A DNA stretch of 62,946 nt from an uncultured Oscillospiraceae bacterium (GTDB taxonomy: Bacteria; Bacillota; Clostridia; Oscillospirales; Oscillospiraceae): positions 1 to 62,946 of the forward strand of contig CAAERF010000495.1 in the NCBI GenBank assembly GCA_900758315.1, in the 5' to 3' direction. Position numbers and translations under genes: made by a program. Of the stretch, positions 15,633 through 23,627 are shown piece by piece (within the stretch, counting starts at the first letter, position 1; every line of letters starts with the position of its first letter). Under the pieces are notes generated by a model that was not told the DNA's origin, ran no database searches, and saw only the letters and a list, made by a program, of their open reading frames with translations.

Positions 15633-15947
15633 ATGATGATAGTCAACACCGATTATATCTCCGGCAAGGAGCTGGAGATGCTGGGCCTGGTAAAGGGCTC
15701 CACCATCCAGAGCAAGAACATTGGCCGGGACATCACCCAGTCCCTGAAAACCCTGGTGGGTGGCGAGCTGGGCGCCTATACCGATATGATGAACCAGGCC
15801 CGTGATCTGGCCACTCAGCGTATGGTGGCGGAGGCAGAGGCACTGGGTGCGGACGCCGTAGTAAATGTGCGCTATTCCAGCGCTGCGGTGATGCAGGGTG
15901 CCGCAGAAGTGATGGCCTATGGCACTGCTGTCCGGTTCAAAGGATAA
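15633..15947 (+). CDS. YbjQ family (UPF0145) protein
   Basis: A 104-residue YbjQ/UPF0145 protein, a pentamer-forming fold sometimes annotated as heavy-metal-binding. Family features are GSTIQSKNIGRDI near 22-34 and the C-terminal ALGADAVVNVRYSSAAVMQG. Two ATG codons lie in tandem; AAAGGA is better placed for the first. Function is not established in the family. It follows the HTH gene by 57 nt and is closed by the terminator at 15977-16009. Confidence 0.92.
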   Translation: MMIVNTDYISGKELEMLGLVKGSTIQSKNIGRDITQSLKTLVGGELGAYTDMMNQARDLATQRMVAEAEALGADAVVNVRYSSAAVMQGAAEVMAYGTAVRFKG

Positions 15948-15976
15948 CGCCCTGTTTCCGGACAATGAAAAGCATA

Positions 15977-16009
15977 GAAAAAGAGCTGGCAGATTGCCAG
16001 CTCTTTTTT
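15977..16009. terminator. bidirectional terminator
   Basis: Stem AAAAAGAGCTGGC/GCCAGCTCTTTTT, loop AGATT, T runs on both strands; shared by the YbjQ gene and the convergent symporter gene. Confidence 0.9.
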
Positions 16010-16037
16010 AGATCAAATTGATTCCCTGTGTAACGAA

Positions 16038-17438
16038 TTACTTGTCGATCACGGGGATCTCGGTTTCGTCCTTTTCGTCCAGGTGCGCCAGCCAGTACTT
16101 GGTGTCCTTGGCGATGGTACCGGACAGCAGCAGCACAGCTACCAGGTTGGGGATTGCCATCAGTGCGTTGAGCACGTCAGCGACGGTCCAGACCAGGTCC
16201 AGATTCAGAACCGGGCCGATGACGCACACGGCGACGAAGATGAGCTTATAGGGGATCAGAGCCTTCTTGCCCAGCAGGTACTCAATGCAACGCTCGCCAT
16301 AGTAGGACCAGCCCAAAATGGTGGAGTAAGCGAAGCAGATGATGCCGACGACCAGAATCAGGGGACCAATGACGGGGATCTGGTCAAAGGCCATGCTGGT
16401 CAGAGCGCCGCCGTCCATGGTGGCGGGATCGAAGGTGATACCGTTGTCAGAGAGGAAGGTGCTGACCAGAACCAGACCGGTCATCAGGCAGACAACAACG
16501 GTGTCCCAGAAGGTGCCGGTAGCGGAGACCAGAGCCTGACGGACAGGGTTACGGGTCTGAGCAGCGGAGGCAACCAGCGGAGCGGAGCCCAGACCGGATT
16601 CGTTGGAGAACAGGCCGCGGGCAATACCGTAACGGGCAGCCATCATGATGCCCTGGCCGACCAGGCCGCCGCCCACAGCGGCAGGAGTGAAAGCACACTT
16701 GCAGATTGCAACGATAGCGGGGATCAGAGTGGCGTGGTTGATGCACAGGATGATGATGCAGCCCAGCACATAGAACACGGCCATGAAGGGGACCAGCTTT
16801 TCGCAGACGCGAGCGATAGACTTAATACCGCCCAGGATAACGACAGCGGTCAGGATACCAAAGACAATGCCGACAGCCAGCGGGGGAATGTTGACGTTGA
16901 TGTACTTGGGGGCGTTGGTGGTAATCACGTTGGAGATAGCGTTGATCTGGGTGCCGCAGCCGATGCCGAAGGAGCAGATGCCTGCGAACAGGGCAAACAG
17001 GATACCCAGCCATTTCATGTTCAGGCCGCGCTCCAGAGCGTACATGGCGCCGCCCTGCATTCTGCCGTCCGAGCTCTTCACACGGTACTTGACTGCGATC
17101 AGGGATTCGGCATACTTGGTGGCGATGCCGAACACGCCGGTGAGCCAGCACCACAGCACGGCGCCGGGGCCACCCAGTGCGATAGCGGTACCCACACCGA
17201 TGATGTTACCGGTACCGATGGTGGATGCCAGAGCGGTGGTCAGCGCCTGGAACTGGCTGACGTCGCCCGGGGAATCCGGATCCTTGGTGACGGACAGCTT
17301 GATAGCAGTGCCGATTTTGCGCTGGATCACACCGGTCCGTGCCGTCAGGAACAGGTGGGTTCCGAACAGCAGGATGATCATGGGGACGCCCCAGACCAAG
17401 CCGTCGAACCAGTTTATGAAGTTAGTAAAAGCTTCCAT
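16038..17438 (-). CDS. alanine/glycine:cation symporter (AGCS family)
   Basis: A 466-residue sodium:alanine/glycine symporter with about 11 helices. AGCS signatures include the segments TIGTGNIIGVGTAIALGGPG and NESGLGSAPLVASAAQTRNP, and WSYYGERCIEYL near the end. The true start is the ATG at 17438 (GGGAG 6 nt upstream). The upstream in-frame stretch is leader RNA carrying a terminator, so it cannot be coding. It imports alanine or glycine with Na+. Control by attenuation in the 250-nt leader is likely. Confidence 0.93.
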   Translation of the reverse strand: MEAFTNFINWFDGLVWGVPMIILLFGTHLFLTARTGVIQRKIGTAIKLSVTKDPDSPGDVSQFQALTTALASTIGTGNIIGVGTAIALGGPGAVLWCWLTGVFGIATKYAESLIAVKYRVKSSDGRMQGGAMYALERGLNMKWLGILFALFAGICSFGIGCGTQINAISNVITTNAPKYINVNIPPLAVGIVFGILTAVVILGGIKSIARVCEKLVPFMAVFYVLGCIIILCINHATLIPAIVAICKCAFTPAAVGGGLVGQGIMMAARYGIARGLFSNESGLGSAPLVASAAQTRNPVRQALVSATGTFWDTVVVCLMTGLVLVSTFLSDNGITFDPATMDGGALTSMAFDQIPVIGPLILVVGIICFAYSTILGWSYYGERCIEYLLGKKALIPYKLIFVAVCVIGPVLNLDLVWTVADVLNALMAIPNLVAVLLLSGTIAKDTKYWLAHLDEKDETEIPVIDK

Positions 17439-17723
17439 TGTTTTCTCCCTTTCTAAAACATCTCTTTGAAGTTTGGGATCTCTCAAGAGGGACGCTGAAA
17501 GCCAAAAAAAGCGCGGCAAAAGAGCCCGCGCCCCCATTGGCACTTGCGACACTTGAGAGGTTCACTGCACAGGCGGGTATGTGGAAGTCTCGCTGTTTCC
17601 CGGCAGCCGAACGCCATTTTGCGGTGGCTCCGCGAAGCCGTGTGAAACAGAAAAGGAAGTTTCCTGCAAACCGGCTCTGGGAGTGAACATAGATAGTATA
17701 TACTACAAAAGACGGAAATTCAA
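17439..17723 (-). promoter_or_regulatory. symporter promoter and 250-nt leader with an intrinsic terminator (candidate riboswitch or attenuator)
   Basis: On the minus strand a promoter TTGAAT (17718-17723), 17 nt, TATACT (17695-17700) starts a leader of about 250 nt. Inside it GCGCGG/CCGCGC plus seven T (17504-17531) is a textbook terminator 66 nt before the start codon. CTCTCAAG (17552-17559) and CTTGAGAG (17480-17487) flank the terminator and are fully complementary. The upstream 120 nt contains several stable stems (for example GGCT-TCGCGG-AGCC). AGCS genes are often under glycine riboswitches, but I do not see the glycine aptamer consensus. Confidence 0.6.
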
Positions 17724-17892
17724 GGTATTTTTGAAATTTTTCAAAATGAGCTGAAAAAAAGTTCCCTTGCGGCGGGGGAAAATCCCGCTGGGGCAAAGGA
17801 AAAAAGGAGAAAAAATGAATCCAATTCGTTTTTTTGATGCAAGGTGCATGGGACTTGTCGGGAAAATTCGGCATTTTTTTTGCACCTCGACC

Positions 17893-17921
17893 TTGCATAA
17901 TAGGGCGAAATCCGGTATCAT
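17893..17921 (+). promoter_or_regulatory. lysA promoter
   Basis: TTGCAT (17893-17898), 17 nt, TATCAT (17916-17921), 56 nt before the start codon. The preceding 170 nt between the two divergent promoters (17724-17892) is A/T-rich with a CCCCGCC-type stem but no gene; no lysine riboswitch is visible. Confidence 0.65.
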
Positions 17922-17977
17922 ACATTTGTGTTAAAGTAAAGTGTGAAAGAATCACTGGAAGTAGGAGTAAATACGTT

Positions 17978-19237
17978 ATGAAGACACCTTTTGTTACCAA
18001 AGATCAGTTGGAGGAGATCTGTGCCCAATATCCCACGCCCTTCCACCTGTATGACGAGGCCGGAATCCGCCGGACCGCCCGCGCCGTCAACGAGGCATTC
18101 GCCTGGAACCCCGGGTTCCGGGAGTACTTTGCCGTCAAGGCCACCCCCACCCCGGAGATCCTGAAGATCCTGCGGGAAGAGGGGTGCGGCGTGGACTGCT
18201 CCTCGCTCACCGAGCTGCTGATGAGCGACCGGTGCGGTTTCTCCGGCCAGGAGATCATGTTCTCCTCCAACGAGACCCCGGCGGAGGAATTTGTCCAGGC
18301 CGAAAAGCAGAAGGCCATCATCAACCTGGACGACTTCACCCATATTGATTTTCTCAAGGAGACCCTGGGCTATATCCCGGAGACCATCTCCTGCCGTTAT
18401 AATCCCGGCGGCGTGTTCACCCTGGGCGAGAGCGAAGAGGGCTTCCAGGTCATGGACAACCCCGGCGAGGCCAAGTACGGCTTCACCAAGCCCCAGATCA
18501 TCGAGGGCTTCCAGAAGCTCAAGGAGCTGGGCGCCAAGCACTTCGGCATCCACGCCTTCCTGGCCTCCAACACCATCTCCGACGGCTATTACCCGGCCCT
18601 GGCGGGACAGCTGTTTGAGCTGGCCGTGGAGCTGAAGGAAAAGACCGGCTGCCACATCGAGTTTATCAACCTGTCCGGCGGCGTGGGCATCCCCTACCGT
18701 CCCGAACAGCGGGCCAATAACATCGCCGCCATCGGCGCCGGCGTCAGGGAGCAGTACGAGAAGATCCTGGTGCCCGCCGGCATGGACGACGTGAAGATCT
18801 TCACCGAGATGGGCCGCTTTATGCTGGCGCCCAACGGCCACCTGGTCACCCGGGCCATCCACGAGAAGCACATCTATAAGGAGTACATCGGTGTGGACGC
18901 CTGCGCGGCCAACCTGATGCGCCCGGCCATCTACGGCGCCTATCACCACATCACCGTCATGGGCAAAGAGAACGCACCCTGCGACCACAAGTATGACGTG
19001 GTGGGCTCCCTGTGCGAGAACAGCGACAAGTTTGCCGTGGATCGCATGCTGCCCCAGATCGACAAGGGTGACCTGCTGGTGATCCACGACACCGGCGCCC
19101 ACGGCTTCTCCATGGGCTATAACTACAACGGCCGTCTGCGCAGTGCCGAAGTGCTCCTGCGGGAGGACGGCAGCACCAAGCTGATCCGCCGGGCGGAGAC
19201 AGTAGACGATTACTTTGCCACCCTTCTGTGGGACTGA
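17978..19237 (+). CDS. lysA: diaminopimelate decarboxylase
   Basis: PLP-dependent fold-III decarboxylase of 419 residues that converts meso-diaminopimelate to lysine. The PLP lysine is K54 in YFAVKATPTPE. Other conserved segments are VDCSSLTELLMS, INLSGGVGIPY (phosphate-binding glycine loop), FTEMGRFMLAP, and VVGSLCENSDKFAVDR with the catalytic Cys. The C-terminal barrel ends in DTGAHGFSMGYNYNGR, where the Tyr contacts PLP. I start at the ATG at 17978 (GGAG about 10 nt upstream), not the earlier frame, which runs through the promoter. Monocistronic. Confidence 0.93.
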   Translation: MKTPFVTKDQLEEICAQYPTPFHLYDEAGIRRTARAVNEAFAWNPGFREYFAVKATPTPEILKILREEGCGVDCSSLTELLMSDRCGFSGQEIMFSSNETPAEEFVQAEKQKAIINLDDFTHIDFLKETLGYIPETISCRYNPGGVFTLGESEEGFQVMDNPGEAKYGFTKPQIIEGFQKLKELGAKHFGIHAFLASNTISDGYYPALAGQLFELAVELKEKTGCHIEFINLSGGVGIPYRPEQRANNIAAIGAGVREQYEKILVPAGMDDVKIFTEMGRFMLAPNGHLVTRAIHEKHIYKEYIGVDACAANLMRPAIYGAYHHITVMGKENAPCDHKYDVVGSLCENSDKFAVDRMLPQIDKGDLLVIHDTGAHGFSMGYNYNGRLRSAEVLLREDGSTKLIRRAETVDDYFATLLWD

Positions 19238-19255
19238 ATGTAATAGATTGAATCG

Positions 19256-19298
19256 TGAAACAGCCTCTGAATTGGAAGTTCAGAGGCTGTTTTCTTTC
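19256..19298. terminator. bidirectional terminator between lysA and chrA
   Basis: Stem AAACAGCCTCTGAA/TTCAGAGGCTGTTT with a TTGGAAG loop and T runs on both sides. Confidence 0.9.
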
Positions 19299-19304
19299 CT
19301 TTTG

Positions 19305-19880
19305 TTAAAGCTGAAATACAATGCCTGCCGCCGCGGAGAGGAGAATCCAGACCACGGGGTGGAGTTTTTTGGTGAACTTCAGCCGGGTGAGCACAAAGAT
19401 CGCCACAGCGACCAGAATACAGCGCCAGTTGAATAGCGTGAGCAGCTGACCGTCGGCCTGCCAGCCTGCGATGTCCAGCAGGGAGATGGTGATAACGCTC
19501 CAGCTGGCGGCGGCGATCAGGCCGGTGGAGGCGGGACGGAGCCCGTAGAACAGGGCGTTCACGTACTTACTGTCCCGGAACCGGCGCAGGACGGTGGCCA
19601 CGATCATAATCACGATGATGGAAGGGGTAATCAGGCCCAGAACGGCGATGACGCTGCCGGGAATACCTGCGGAGGAGAAGCCCACATAGGTAGCCATGTT
19701 GATCCCCATGGGACCGGGCGTGGACTCGGAGATGGCGATCATGTTGGCCAGCTCATGGCTGGTGAACCAGCCGGTGCGCTGACCGATGTCCTGGAGGAAG
19801 GGGATGGTGGCCAGTCCGCCGCCCACGGAGAACAGGCCGGTGCAGAAGAACTCTGCGAACAGGCGGAGGTAGAGCATCAT
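19305..19880 (-). CDS. chrA: chromate transporter family protein, half-size subunit B
   Basis: A 191-residue half-length CHR-family membrane protein. The signature FFCTGLFSVGGGLATIPFLQ is at the N-terminus, with ESTPGPMGINMATYVG around residues 50-65 and about six helices. Short CHR proteins come in pairs that together equal one full-length ChrA. Transport of chromate versus another anion is not settled for such pairs. The ATG at 19880 overlaps the upstream stop (ATGA), implying translational coupling. Confidence 0.88.
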   Translation of the reverse strand: MMLYLRLFAEFFCTGLFSVGGGLATIPFLQDIGQRTGWFTSHELANMIAISESTPGPMGINMATYVGFSSAGIPGSVIAVLGLITPSIIVIMIVATVLRRFRDSKYVNALFYGLRPASTGLIAAASWSVITISLLDIAGWQADGQLLTLFNWRCILVAVAIFVLTRLKFTKKLHPVVWILLSAAAGIVFQL

Positions 19881-20419
19881 TGATCCCACCCCCTTACACG
19901 TTTCAGTCCTATGCCGATAAGGCCGGCCACAATGACCATCAGGGCGGGAGAGAGGCCCCAGATGACGGAGATTACAAAGACGGCGATAAAGATCAGCGCG
20001 GTGGGCAGGTCAATCACCGTGGATTTCCAGATTTTCAGCGTTGCGTTGAGGACCAGCGCGCACACACAGGCGCGGATGCCGGCAAAGGCGTGGGCCACAA
20101 CTGGAAGGTCGGCGAAGTTGCGGAGAAAAAGGGCAATCACTGTGATGATGATTACACTGGGACAGACCAGTCCCAGGGTGGCCACGATGCCGCCTAAAAT
20201 CCCCTTGTACTTGTAACCGATGAAGGTGGCGGTGTTCACGGCGATGACGCCGGGGGTACACTGGCCGATGGCGAAGTAGTCGGTGAGCTCCTCTTCGGTG
20301 GCCCAGCCCTTGTTCTCCACCACATCCCGCTGGAGGATGGGCAGCATGGCGTAGCCACCGCCAAAGGTGCAGGCGCCAGTTCGAAAGAAGGTGGTGAAGA
20401 GGTCTAAGTAAATGTTCAT
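19877..20419 (-). CDS. chrA: chromate transporter family protein, half-size subunit A
   Basis: A 180-residue partner of the preceding subunit. It carries TFFRTGACTFGGGYAMLPIL at the N-terminus and GQCTPGVIAVNTATFIGYK near residue 52, the CHR motifs. The two halves are diverged from each other, as usual for split ChrA. GAGGTG precedes the ATG. Confidence 0.88.
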   Translation of the reverse strand: MNIYLDLFTTFFRTGACTFGGGYAMLPILQRDVVENKGWATEEELTDYFAIGQCTPGVIAVNTATFIGYKYKGILGGIVATLGLVCPSVIIITVIALFLRNFADLPVVAHAFAGIRACVCALVLNATLKIWKSTVIDLPTALIFIAVFVISVIWGLSPALMVIVAGLIGIGLKRVRGWDQ

Positions 20420-20490
20420 GGGAAGGAATCACCTCGGGCGAAAGCTTGTTGGAACCGTATGGAAACGAATACAGGCGTAAACAGGGGAAA

Positions 20491-20655
20491 AGGGAACTTT
20501 CTTCTTGAGAAAGTTCCCTCTTGCCGCCGAGGGCGGCAATTCACCCTCAAAGAGCGCTGAAAGGCTTTAGAGGTTTCGCTTTCTGCGGAAAGCGACCAGA
20601 GACGCTGTCTCTGGACTCTGCCAGCCTTTGTAAAGGCTGGACCGAAACTTTTCTT
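20491..20655. repeat. structured intergenic repeat region (stack of hairpins)
   Basis: About 165 nt with four successive perfect or near-perfect stems: AGGGAACTTTCT/AGAAAGTTCCCT (20491-20518), TTGCCGCC/GGCGGCAA (20521-20539), CCAGAGAC/GTCTCTGG (20596-20614) and CCAGCCTTT/AAAGGCTGG (20621-20640). The last one, with its flank AAAGTTT-C-GGTC (minus strand), reappears at the right end of the window. Likely a dispersed REP-like element. The whole gap 20420-20700 holds no gene. Confidence 0.6.
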
Positions 20656-20700
20656 GCGCTGTGCGCCTAAAGTTTCAAACAGGAAAAGAGGGCGAAACGC

Positions 20701-22620
20701 TTATAGATTTTCCAACTCCTGCTGCCACAAAACAGCTACGGCATCCGAAGGCATACGCCAGTCGCCGCGGGGACTCAGAGTCACAGAACCGATCTTGGGA
20801 CCGTCGGGAATACAGGAGCGCTTAAACTGCTGGCTGAAGAAGCGGCGGTAGAAGTTTTTCAGCCACTTGAGGATGGTGTCCCGGTCGTACTCGCCCTGGA
20901 ACACGTACTCGGCCAGACGCAGCACCTTCTTCGGCGGGAAGGCACAGCGGATCCCGTAGTAGAGGAAGAAGTCGTGTAGCTCGTAGGGGCCCACCAGGTC
21001 CTCGGTAAAGTGGGTCATCTTGCCGTCGGCCGTGGTGGGGAGCAGCTCGGGGGACACGGGGGTGTCCAGCACGTCGTCCAGCACGGCGGACAGGGCGGGA
21101 TTTTTCTCCCGGTTCAGATCGCTGACGTAGCGGGTCAGGTGACGCACCAGGGTCTTGGGGATGGAGCAGTTGACGGCGTACATGCTCATGTGGTCACCAT
21201 TGTAGGTGCACCAGCCCAGGGCCAGCTCGGACAGGTCGCCGGTACCGATGACCAGACCGCCGTTCTTGTTGGCGATGTCCATGAGGACCTGAGTGCGTTC
21301 CCGGGCCTGGCAGTTTTCATAGGTGACCGAGTGGTCGGAGGGATCGTGACCGATGTCGGCGAAGTGCTGATTGACCGCGTCGCCAATGTCCACCCGGCGG
21401 AAGCTGGTGCCCAGCAGCTCTGCCATCTTGGTGGCGTTGTCCCGGGTCCGGTCGGTGGTGCCGAAGCAGGGCATGGTGACGCTGATGATATCCTGATTGG
21501 AGCGGCCCAGCATGGAGAAGGCGTTGGCCACGATCATCAGGGCCAGGGTGGAGTCCAGACCGCCGGACAGACCGATGACGACCGTCTTGGCGTGGGTGTG
21601 CTCCAGCCGCTTCTTCAGGCCCAGGGAGACCATGGTGAAGATCTCCCGGCAGCGGGCAGTCCGGTCGCCCAGGTCGGCGGGGACGAAGGGGTTGGGTGCG
21701 TAGTAACGGGTCAGCTGGGTCTCGGTCAGACCCAGGGAGAAGGTCACGTCGGTGCCGGAGCACATGTCATCGTTGCCGGGATAGGTGGTGATGCGCTGGC
21801 GCTCGAAGACCAGACGGTGGACGTCGATCTCGGTGGTGATCAGGCCGGTCTGGAACCGGGACTCTGCCAGCAGATTGCCGTTCTCGGCGATCATGTTGTG
21901 GCCCACGTAGACCAGATCGGTAGAGGACTCGCCATCGCCGGCGTCGGCGTAGACGTAGGCGCAGATGAGGCGGCCGCTCTGGTCGCAGACCATGTTGCGG
22001 CGATACCGGTCCTTGCAGACGGTCTCATCACTGGCGGACAGGTTGAGGATTACCGTGGCGCCGGCAGTGGCCAGATGGCTGCTGGGAGGGATAGGCACCC
22101 ACAGGTCCTCGCAGATCTCCACGCCGATCACCAGCTCTGGCAGCTCCTGGCAGCGGAAGAGGAGGTCCGGGTCCAGGGTGACCTCCTGACCGCAGAGGGT
22201 CAGCTCACCGTACACGCCCTCGCCGGAGGTGAACCAGCGGGCCTCATAGAATTCGGTGTAGTTGGGGATGTTGATCTTGGGTACGATGCCCAGAATTTCG
22301 CCCCGCAGAATCACCACGGCGCAGCTGTACAGCTTATTCCGATAGCGGATGGGCATGCCCACGGCGGTGAGCAGGTCCAGATCGCTGGTCTCGTCCAGAA
22401 TGTGTTCCAGTGCCAACTCCGCGCCGTTGAGCAGGGTGGGCTGGAGGAACAGGTCCGCGCAGGTGTAGGCGGTGATGCACAGCTCGGGCAGAGCCAGCAC
22501 CTTCACGCCCTGACCGGCGGCCTCTTTCATCAGAGCAATGATCTGCTCGGCGTTATACATGCAGTCGGCCACCTGGATTTTAGGGGTACCGGCGGCAATT
22601 TTGACAAATCCGTCCCGCAT
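20701..22620 (-). CDS. nadE: glutamine-dependent NAD+ synthetase
   Basis: A 639-residue two-domain enzyme making NAD+ from nicotinate adenine dinucleotide, ATP and glutamine. The N-terminal nitrilase-like glutaminase domain shows the triad Glu46 (LPELC), Lys115 (PKINIPNY) and Cys170 (GVEICEDLW). The C-terminal synthetase domain has the PP-loop SGGLDS at 352-357. The ATG at 22620 is preferred (GGGAG 9 nt upstream) over an in-frame codon 24 nt earlier. Having both domains means no separate ammonia supply is needed. Monocistronic. Confidence 0.95.
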   Translation of the reverse strand: MRDGFVKIAAGTPKIQVADCMYNAEQIIALMKEAAGQGVKVLALPELCITAYTCADLFLQPTLLNGAELALEHILDETSDLDLLTAVGMPIRYRNKLYSCAVVILRGEILGIVPKINIPNYTEFYEARWFTSGEGVYGELTLCGQEVTLDPDLLFRCQELPELVIGVEICEDLWVPIPPSSHLATAGATVILNLSASDETVCKDRYRRNMVCDQSGRLICAYVYADAGDGESSTDLVYVGHNMIAENGNLLAESRFQTGLITTEIDVHRLVFERQRITTYPGNDDMCSGTDVTFSLGLTETQLTRYYAPNPFVPADLGDRTARCREIFTMVSLGLKKRLEHTHAKTVVIGLSGGLDSTLALMIVANAFSMLGRSNQDIISVTMPCFGTTDRTRDNATKMAELLGTSFRRVDIGDAVNQHFADIGHDPSDHSVTYENCQARERTQVLMDIANKNGGLVIGTGDLSELALGWCTYNGDHMSMYAVNCSIPKTLVRHLTRYVSDLNREKNPALSAVLDDVLDTPVSPELLPTTADGKMTHFTEDLVGPYELHDFFLYYGIRCAFPPKKVLRLAEYVFQGEYDRDTILKWLKNFYRRFFSQQFKRSCIPDGPKIGSVTLSPRGDWRMPSDAVAVLWQQELENL

Positions 22621-22745
22621 AGTCTTTTTCTCCCTTGTAAACAATTTCGCGCTTTTCCAGCGTTATGATATACGATTATTACTTTACTCCAAACGATGAA
22701 AAAATGCAAGAGAGGCACATTTTTTCCTGTTTTCCCTGCCTGACC

Positions 22746-22776
22746 GAAAAAACGCGCCCTCAAAGTGAGCGCGCGT
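22746..22776 (-). terminator. terminator of the YitT-family gene
   Basis: On the minus strand an ACGCGC/GCGCGT stem is followed by six T, about 75 nt after the stop codon. A separate palindrome AAAAATGC-TT-GCATTTTT sits at about 22822-22839. Confidence 0.75.
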
Positions 22777-22850
22777 CAGTCTGTAGACAAACGACTGGAC
22801 CATCTCGAAAGGCCTCGCCAGAAAAATGCTTGCATTTTTCCGAGAGGGCG

Positions 22851-23471
22851 TCAAGATGTGGGTTGTGGAGGCTGTCCTGGCAGAGGAATTTTCTGAATCA
22901 GGCCGATGATCTGACCGGACAGGATCACGGTGAGCAGAGAGTAGGCGATACGGCTCACCGGGATGTAGGTCAGAGACAGGCCCAGCACGATCAGGTCGCT
23001 GATGAGGTAGATCCACTGGATGGACAGGCCGGTCAGATGGGACAGACTCATGGCCAGGGCATCGTCCCCGCCGGGTGCGCCGCCAATCCAGACGCAGAAG
23101 CCCGCGCCCACGCCCACGAACACCGCGCCCAGCACCGCCGCCAGCAGCGGCATCTGCGCCAGTTGAGGCCACAGGGGCGGGAACTGCTCGCAGACCCAGT
23201 AGGCGAAGGAAAAACCAGCGGTGGAGACCAGGGAGTAGGCGATAAACTCCCGGCCCAGCAGCTTCCAGCCGGTGAGGTAGCAGATGGCGTTGAGCACAAA
23301 GCCGGAGATGGAGGGTGACAGGTGGAACCAGTGGTGGAGCAGCAGGGTCAGGCCCAGAACGCCGCCCTCAGTGACGCCGGCCAGGGCGTGGACGTTGTAC
23401 AGGCCGAAGGCCAGGAAGGCGCTGCTCAGCAGGGCGATGACACAGTAGGAGACCTTGATACGGCGAGCCAA
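22851..23471 (-). CDS. YitT-family membrane protein
   Basis: A membrane protein of about 206 residues with five or six helices. It has the YitT traits AGVTEGGVLGLTLLLHH, the central FCVWIGGAPGGDDALA and the final YIPVSRIAYSLLTVIL. YitT proteins are abundant in Firmicutes and their transport role is unknown. The C-terminal DUF2179 soluble domain of longer relatives is absent. I start at a TTG at 23471 with GAGAGG upstream. A longer ATG frame starts at 23555, but that ATG lies inside the -35 element, so it would not be transcribed. Confidence 0.8.
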   Translation of the reverse strand: MARRIKVSYCVIALLSSAFLAFGLYNVHALAGVTEGGVLGLTLLLHHWFHLSPSISGFVLNAICYLTGWKLLGREFIAYSLVSTAGFSFAYWVCEQFPPLWPQLAQMPLLAAVLGAVFVGVGAGFCVWIGGAPGGDDALAMSLSHLTGLSIQWIYLISDLIVLGLSLTYIPVSRIAYSLLTVILSGQIIGLIQKIPLPGQPPQPTS

Positions 23472-23525
23472 AGTAACAGATCCTCTCAGACGAAATTGGG
23501 GCGGCAGTCCGCCCGATGTACGTTC

Positions 23526-23554
23526 ATTATAGCGGAAACCGGCGGAAATGTCCA
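23526..23554 (-). promoter_or_regulatory. promoter of the YitT-family gene
   Basis: TGGACA (23549-23554), 17-nt spacer, TATAAT (23526-23531) on the minus strand. The perfect -10 argues that translation starts downstream of about 23519. Confidence 0.75.
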
Positions 23555-23627
23555 TGGACAGCGGACCGGGCCGAAAAAGAGCGGCATTCAGAGGGTACTC
23601 TGAATGCCGCGTCCGGGTGAGTTAAAA

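Noticed and set aside
17439..17700. Glycine riboswitch before the AGCS symporter
   Set aside because: Expected by family, but the conserved aptamer segments were not found; only the terminator and flanking pair are supported, so I list an unclassified leader.
17724..17977. Lysine riboswitch upstream of lysA
   Set aside because: Only about 50 nt separate the predicted transcript start from the ATG, too short for the aptamer, and no matching motifs are present.
22820..22840. AAAAATGC-TT-GCATTTTT palindrome after the YitT gene as a terminator
   Set aside because: It has no GC-rich stem or trailing T run; the terminator at 22746-22776 is far better.
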